Part shown: positions 1 to 64,000 of the stretch, one piece after another
Position numbering within the stretch: the first letter of the stretch is position 1
Layout: each line of letters opens with the position of its first letter
Source of the DNA: Artemia franciscana
Lineage: Eukaryota > Arthropoda > Branchiopoda > Anostraca > Artemiidae
Length of the DNA stretch: 64,000 bases
Direction: 5' to 3'
NCBI RefSeq assembly: GCF_032884065.1
Contig: NC_088875.1
Span: forward strand, 47,051,235-47,115,234
Made by a program: the position numbers and the translations under genes
The notes under the pieces: model-generated
Database searches by the model: none
What the model saw: only the letters and a program-made list of their open reading frames with translations
Told to the model about the DNA's origin: nothing

Positions 1-430
1 ACCCACCTGATCAATCTTTTCGTTACCTAACGTCACTTTTCCATTTTCACTTATTCCTAGCCTTAGTGACTTAGTCTTCTTAACATTAATTTTTGAACCT
101 ATTTTAGCACCCTGAACTCGCAAAACCTCTGAAAGTTCATTTATTTTGCTTACACTTTCATTTAGGATGCTTAAATCATCAGCATTAGCTAAGTCCAGGA
201 ACGTTTTTTCTCCCCATTTGATTCCGTGGTCTCCCATATTCTTTCCTTTGCTCCTTAAGACAAAGTCCATGAAAATGATCCATATAAAGAGGGATAGAAC
301 ACAACCCTACTCAACTCCCGATTTAATACAAAACTAGTTGCTAACCTCATTTCCCAACTTGACGGCAGCAGTGTTATTCTCGTACATAGCATCAATCAAT
401 TTGATCTATTTGTCTTGTATACCATACACT
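1..430 (-). mobile_element. LINE reverse transcriptase fragment
   Basis: Read on the minus strand, the left edge gives LGISENGKVTLGNEKIDQVG. Further right is a degenerate stretch resembling the YADD-region sequence of endonuclease-RT LINEs, about ADDLSILNESVSK (NADD here), then a decayed piece of the palm. Frames are broken. The element continues beyond the left edge. It appears to belong to the family whose 3' ends lie at 46.3 and 51.9 kb. Confidence 0.7.
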
Positions 431-869
431 TGACTTTTTTGACTTGACTTTATTTATTGACAATATAAAAAGCAATAAATACACTTATTCCCGTATTGCC
501 AACATGCCAGAGACTATAAACGACCAATACAAGGATTTGAGGAACCAATCATTTAATAAAAATATAACGAAAAAATCTGACATAAAACAAAAATATCCTT
601 TTTTAATATCATTAAGCACAAGAACTAAACGATCAAACAAAAATTAAATAACAGAAAATGTAAGCATTTTTTCATCTACTCAATTAGATATATTTAAGCA
701 TTTTTTTTCCAGAATGATATTGGCGAAATCAATTCTTCTGTATAATTGGGCAATATAAGAACAATTCCACTTTTGAAAGGAAATAAATCACTTCACAAGA
801 TTATCATATACACCTTATTCACTAAACATTAAACGGAAAAAAGTAAACAAACAACTTCTATCTATTCAA

Positions 870-3800
870 TAAGATATTTTATTTTTAATGTTTCGGAACA
901 AACTTAGCGAAATTGATTTTTTATATACTTGGGCAACATGTTCCATACCTCTACACCAACATGTCGTAATGACAGTGCACCTCAATTTCTGTGGCGCTTT
1001 TCTGATATGAGTAAATTATTTTCAGATGAGGTTGTTGGGTTCTGAAGCCGTTTGAAACATATAAAGTTGTCTTAGTCTAAGTGGTGCCAAAGAATTAATC
1101 AACGAATAAACCAAACTTGAAACTTGGAGCATAGATATTTTAGAAACATTCAGAACTTCTGACACGCGAAATGGATCACTTGTAGAGTATTTGTATGAAA
1201 ATATAGTTTTTAATTGCCCGATTTTGTATTACTTGGAATTTACGTGTATCATAATTAAACGACTTAGACCAAAGAGCGCATCCATACACTAAATATGAAG
1301 AAATAAGAGTATAATACAAAATTTTAAGTGCTTCATGAGGAATAAAGTGCTTTAGTCTATTTTGAATATCCATCCCTCAAAAATTTTTAATGGAAAGTGC
1401 CCAACACATGATCTTTCCATGTAATCATTTCATCAATAAATCATTCCTAGAAAATTGAAATGGCCTACCCTTCCAATCAGTACATTTCCAAATGAAAGTA
1501 TCTTAATTGTTTCAAAATGTTTTATGTTTGAAAATATCACCTAATTTGTTTTTGAAATATTTAATGATATATGATTCATTCGCATATAACTAGACAATTC
1601 AGCTAAAGTGATCTCCATAATAGCAAACAAACCATCTACCGTATATGGCTTAAACAACATTATTGTGTCATCAGCATATGTTATTAGCATGCAATTAGTT
1701 ATAAATTCTTTCATGTTCGAAACACATATTAAGAAAAGTAGCGGCCCTAGAACCGAATCTTGGGAAACCCCGCATTTTATTTTTCTTTCTAATAATGTTG
1801 ATGTTCTGACAACTAAAGTTTGCTTTCTATCTTCCAAATACGATTTTATCCATTTTACCATCCAGACCGGAAAATACATTTGATTCATTTTTGTTATTAG
1901 TCTCTCTGATTAACAGTATCGAAAGCTTTGTGGATCTTTCGATCCACAAAAATTGCCGACGTCATGGATCTAAAATCTAAAAATTCCTTAATCTTTATAA
2001 TAAAATAATATACAGCATTTATAGTGGAAAGAACTTTACGAAAACCATATTGGCTAGACGGTAAAATTCCTTTTTCATTTACAAATTTTCTAATTCTTTC
2101 ATTGATTACCTTTGCAGATAGTTTAGATAATACAGGTAAAATTGAAACTGGTCTCTAGGTATTAATTTGGCATTTATCTCTATTCGTATGTAGGCTATAT
2201 GTATTATCTGACTTTTTTTCAGTTGTTTGGAAACAACTTCTTTTTTCAATGAACGTTTTAGCAAAAAATGAAAAATATGACAAATAGCCCGAAAAATTGA
2301 TTTTAATACTTTTTTTGGTATTCTATCAACTCCCGGGGATCCGTAGGGGACCAAGGGATGTAAATGCTTTTCTTCAAGGATTATGGCTGGTTGCCCTCAT
2401 ACTGCAGCCATTATTAAATTCTTGCTTGAGTAGACTTAATGCAACATAATTTAAAAAATGATCTGAGCCTGGAGAAACAAGCACTCCCGAAAATTTCAAT
2501 CGCTCATACCATATTTGAGGCAAAAATATATTATCAATTAAGTTAGCACTAAACGAAGTTACATGGGTTGAGGCAGTAATCGAAGGTAAAAAATCAGCCA
2601 GTAACATAGCAGTTAGAAATTCTAAATTCCGAACATTATTCAATTCAGGTAAACTAAAGTTGGAATCTCCAACTACAACAGATGACATCCTAAAGGATCC
2701 CAATCTTTTACATAAATTTTTATAGATGCTAATGACTCTGCTACTTTGGAACTCGGAGGTCTATATACAACCGTAAGTAATATCTTTCCACCATATTTGC
2801 ACAATCGTAATACAAGGGATTCAAGTAGCCCGTCACGCCATCTAATATCAACACAGAAAAAAAACACTTCGTACATAATTACTAAAGCCACCTTTTCGCA
2901 TGCTATTACGATTAAGAGAATGGGACGAATACCCTTGAATTAAAAAAAAAGGACATAGGACATACATCAGTTATAAGCGTCTCTCGCAGGCCTATTATGT
3001 CAAAAGAAAAATTTGACTCGATTAGCGTTGTACACAGACTGTCCATAGCTGTTTACAACCCCTAAACATTGCAATTGGCAATTGTTAGCGTATTGGGCAA
3101 TTTTGCAACGAGGATATCACTGGATTTCTAGTACTTGGTTTCTTGAGAATTAACGCTCAAGTATAAATATTCATTTCATCGTGCACCTCATTGCAAAGAC
3201 TGGGAATGTTCAAACTCAATAGGTCAACAGTGAAGAGACTCTAGTTGTTCGAGTCTACCCATTTTTAATTTTAAGCCAGCATTATGATCAGCACATTTAT
3301 CCTGTTATGTTGCCGCCAGGAACCACAAATGACCGGGGTAGCGATAGTAATTGGGCCAAATTTTGAACTAGCATAACATTTTCACCTATCTTCAAGAAAA
3401 CACGTCCTTGGCTAGGCCAAGCGTTTCTGGTTTCAAAAACATCTTTTGAGGCCTGTAGAATTGCTTGACGTCGCTTTGTTAAACTTCCTGTTATGAAAGT
3501 ACGCGTGCCACGAAGTTTTGACCGGTTTTCTATTATTTCCCTGGCAAGTAAGTGGCCTTTGAAGGTTACTTTGATCGGAGGAATATGATCACCATTCGGT
3601 TTCACAAGCATTTTAACATTGGCGACATCAGATTTTCCTATTTGAACCCCAAGCTGCCTCGTAGCAAGACTTAAAACACACCCAGTTTGAGTTTGGTTTG
3701 AAGTCTGGTTGGTGACTTCTGTTTGGTAAGTTATAGATGATTACAGACGAAGATATATTATTTTGTTCGATGAGATCCATTTCCTCCTGTACTTTTTGCA

Positions 3801-4300
3801 ATTCCTCTTTGTAGGAATCTATTTTCTTTTTCTCGAGAGCACCAATACGACAAATGATTTTATCCAGAACTACCTTAACTTTGTGCATAACCGATGAGTA
3901 AACAGTCTGAGTAATATTTTCAAGTTCAGTCGGAGTTAACTTTACTTTCGAAAGTTCTTTTGCGATGTTACTTTCGACTAAAGCACAGATTGAGTTGCTT
4001 GTAGATTGTGTGTCGCTTCTAAAAATTCTCATTTCAGCCGTTATATCAGGTTGGAAACCCTGACTTATTACAGTCGGTTTATAACAATCCGGATTGTAAT
4101 TAAGATCTGTCATAGCAGGTTTCATAGGCTGATGTTTATTTGCAGCACAAGCCGTTTTATTTCTTTCGAAATACATTATATTCTCTGTCAAAACAGCGAT
4201 TTTTCTATCGCGTCTCGTGACAATAACATGATTGCCTTTAAAAAAGCCCCTTTCTTGAATTGTTTTGATTGCGTATAGTCTTAGTTAAACTCATACACAG
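870..4300 (-). mobile_element. Decayed CR1/Jockey-like LINE with ORF1, endonuclease and reverse transcriptase remnants
   Basis: On the minus strand, in 5' to 3' order: an ORF1-like coiled-coil region (4191-3628) and a basic RRM-like part with SLTKRRQAILQASKDVF (3611-3297); endonuclease pieces with TVVYRPPSS (2891-2673) and ANLIDNIFLP plus GSDHF (2703-2374); a reverse transcriptase block with GVSQDSVLGPLLFL and an intact YADDT box (1888-1541); and the C-terminal part with LISSYLVYGCALW (1373-1176). Several frameshifts and stops separate the parts, so it is inactive. Its layout matches the better-preserved copy at 13.8-18.0 kb, suggesting the same or a sister family. The 3' limit is uncertain: similar AT-rich sequence continues to about 430. 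Confidence 0.8.
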
Positions 4301-4604
4301 ATTTCAAGATATTAACATCCAAGAAATACATCCGAAAGGGAAACCTCGACGAAATCATAGAGTAACTGAAAATTTTCAACATGAGATGTTTTGCTTGAGC
4401 AATTGCTTACTTGTGTTATTATTGATCACTTAGCATTAAGATTTCCGAACAGCCCCTCCAACACGAAAGCATATTCTCCTCAGGCTTCTGAACATACCCT
4501 ATAATAGGCATGTCAGCTATTTTGCACTAATTTTCAGCGAATTCGGAATATACATACCAGAGAAAATCTACAATATAGTAGGGTTTTCATATCTGTACTT
4601 GATC

Positions 4605-5630
4605 AAACAGTTCGTGGTAACGAACTGTAAGTAGGGAGTGACCGGCTCAATAGTAACCAGAACTCTAAAAAGCGGAGTTTTGATACCAATAGATACATTA
4701 AAAGAATCAGATTTTTATGCTGATTTGAAAGATATGAGTTTAAATGAAAATCATACCATCAGATTCAGCTTATCAGAGAATCCTACTGTAGGGGTTTCAA
4801 GCTCCTATATACAAAATGTGGAATTTTGTATTTTTTGCCAGAAGAAAGATCACGAAAAGATGCGTGGTTATTTGTTTGTTATTTTTTTTTCTTCCAAGGG
4901 GTGATCGTATCGATCCAATGGTCTTACATTATCACGAGAGGGCTCATTCGAAAGGAAATAAAAAGATCCAGTGCCATTTTAAAGTGACCGAAAAATTGGA
5001 GGGCGACTAGGCCACCTCCCACGCTCCTTTTTTCCCAAAGTCGTCCGATCAAAATTTTGAGATTTTTTTCAGCATATTCGAAAAATCTTATAGCTATATT
5101 TTTGAGTATGACTTAATCCCCCACAATCCCCGGGGGAAAGGATGCAAATTGTGAACTTAGACCATTGTTTATATATAGCATTGGTTATTGAGAAGTATAC
5201 AGACGTCTTCGGGGTAATTTTTTCTTCTTTTTTTTTTGGGGGGGGGGGGGTCAGGAGGAGAAGGTTACGTGGGAGGATCTTTCCATAGAGGAATTTTTGA
5301 TGGCGGAAGGGAATTTTCCATGCAAGGGGCGCCAGATTTTTCAACACTATTTAAAAAACGACCAGAAATTAAACGAGAAAATATAATGAAAATTAAATAA
5401 AAAATTGAATAAAAAGTTATTTTTAATACTTTCATAAGAGCTATTTATTCTAATTAAACCCTTTGTGATTCAGGCGTCATTCTTAAAGAATTGGAACAAA
5501 ACTCGAACTTTATCGTAAAGAGCGGAGTTTTGACGAGGGAGCGAATCCCCCTTATATACGTAATAATTTCTGTTCGTTTTAAGTTTTGATGTTGCTCCTT
5601 ACTTTCAGTTGAAAAAAAATGTCATTTAGT
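4605..5630 (+). repeat. Hairpin-rich foldback repeat family, copy 1
   Basis: Begins with the family terminus AAACAGTTCGTGGTAACGAA, which contains a 7-bp stem (CAGTTCG/CGAACTG). The body matches the copies at 49625 and 60782 in the same order, including the segment near 4760-4830 that precedes the T-rich tract, the pyrimidine-rich segment at 4900-5060 and the G-rich tract near 5240. The copy ends at about 5510-5630 with the unit containing GTAAAGAGCGGAGTTTTGAC and the stretch ending CTCCTTACTTTCAGTTG. The large hairpin seen in other copies is missing here. No coding capacity. Confidence 0.75.
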
Positions 5631-5639
5631 TTATGAATG

Positions 5640-6736
5640 ATTGGCATAATATTAAGCTGGTTGAGGCCCCAATGGAGGCTAACCTGGTGTGGTGAGTGTT
5701 CACTCAACGACAACGAGGCTAATCAACTAAATACCTGGATGCAGATAATGTCTTTTGATTTAATTCAGCTCCCTTTCAACACATCCTGAAAGTTTCTATT
5801 TTGATCCTCAGCCGTTCCTGAAGTATTGCAGGTACACCCTTTTGACAATCTACATGAAAATATGTTTATTTCAACATACCCTAAGGAATTAGATTTAATA
5901 CTGTTAACCTTTTCGGATGCCTAGCATCAAATATACCCCCTCCCAAATGCTACAACCTACATGTAAATAAGTAGTAACCTGAATAAGTTACAACCCTTGC
6001 CCAGGGGCTGAGGGTGGGTCGTGTAACCCCTGAACACAGTTATTAGATCAGTCAGGAGAGGGAGCTTATTGACCTCCATTCACTTTTGACTCTTGAAAAT
6101 AGCACTAGAACTTTCAATTTGCAATCGAATGAGCCGTATCCAGAGCTTTTACGACAACCCCTTCCATAACAAACAACTTTGGGGAAAAAATTAAAAAGTG
6201 ATACGAAACCACATCGCTCTCTACTCAGGCCAGAACTGTGGTTGGGTAGCTATGGAGTCACGAATATGCATTTTTTTTTTTTTAGAATTAATAAAACAAA
6301 ACACTAGAGCCCTAAAGTATCAATGACGAAATAGATAACGATATATATAATAAAGATTTAGAAAGAAATAGCAAAGATCACGTAGAAATATTTGTTTGAA
6401 ATTTTTCAAAATGAGGCAAACTGGAGGCCTGATGCGACCTTATATCTTATCTGAAAATTCATTGGGTTTTAAGAGGATTCTGGGCATTTTAACAACCCAG
6501 ACTGCATGCCTTGGATCATCAAATTCAACTTCACGTTGCATGTGTGCCCCTCCTCCTCAGATATAATAGGCTAGCTTCAAAGCTACATCTCTGCCCCAGT
6601 CCTGGGGAAAATTATTAGTGAAATAAATCTGACAAATAAAGAAGGCTGTATAATTTTCATTCTTAAAACGAATAATATAAAATCAAAGAAAACCAAAACG
6701 GTGCGTCAAAATTCTAGGTCAATGTTTCATAAGCGC
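5640..6736. other. Region downstream of the VPS13 stop codon; candidate 3' UTR and flank
   Basis: This lies just 3' of the VPS13 stop on the minus strand. I see no AATAAA on that strand close to the stop, so the cleavage site is not placed. A short stretch at about 6540-6600 resembles 7080-7130 inside the inverted repeat at 6.9-7.3 kb, so part of this is repeat-derived. No gene recognised. Confidence 0.4.

Positions 6737-64000
<57,264 letters not shown>

Overview
The window looks like arthropod nuclear DNA, most likely crustacean: AT-rich, long introns, GT-AG splice sites, many decayed non-LTR retrotransposons, microsatellites and foldback repeats. The repeat mix recalls brine shrimp (Artemia), but that is an impression and not demonstrated. 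There is no prokaryotic-style gene organisation, no rRNA gene, no intact tRNA gene and no CRISPR array.

The one host gene I can support runs on the minus strand across nearly the whole window, entering at the right edge (64000) and ending at a stop codon near 6737. It is the 3' part of a VPS13-family gene, closest in layout to VPS13A/C. I place 14 exons (2337 nt, about 778 codons). The 13 exons from 57653 down to 6737 join in one frame with compatible phases and GT/AG borders. In protein order they encode the end of the VAB region (63.7-64.0 kb), a linker (57.5 and 55.8 kb), a WWE-like region (52.3 and 47.2 kb), the segment leading into and through the conserved C-terminal ATG2_C/DH-like region (44.6, 38.4, 28.2, 22.3 and 20.2 kb), and a PH-like domain (18.3, 12.5, 9.9 and 6.7 kb). 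At least one exon is unresolved between 57.65 and 63.74 kb, where the phases do not fit. VPS13 proteins are bridge-like lipid transporters at membrane contact sites.

The introns are full of mobile DNA. Minus-strand CR1/Jockey-like LINEs lie at 0.9-4.3 and 13.8-18.0 kb. An endonuclease-RT LINE family is scattered at 0-0.4, 30.8, 39.7-43.2, 46.3-46.6, 51.9-52.2 and 58.35-58.6 kb. A plus-strand RTE-like LINE at 31.7-35.1 kb is split by another element. A lone uninterrupted LINE endonuclease ORF lies at 36.8-37.9 kb.

Two other repeat families stand out. One (10.8, 13.4, 25.1 and 32.0 kb) has a short asymmetric inverted repeat, a subterminal 3' hairpin, internal tandem units and no target-site duplication at the one datable insertion, which suggests a rolling-circle (Helitron/Helentron-like) non-autonomous element. 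The other (4.6, 48.3-51.5 and 60.8-62.5 kb, with fragments at 21.9 and 44.1 kb) is built from nested long hairpins. Two VPS13 exons have decayed tandem duplicates nearby. Introns also hold tandem repeats of 234, about 275, about 345 and about 390 bp, and CT tracts lying just downstream of VPS13 splice donors.
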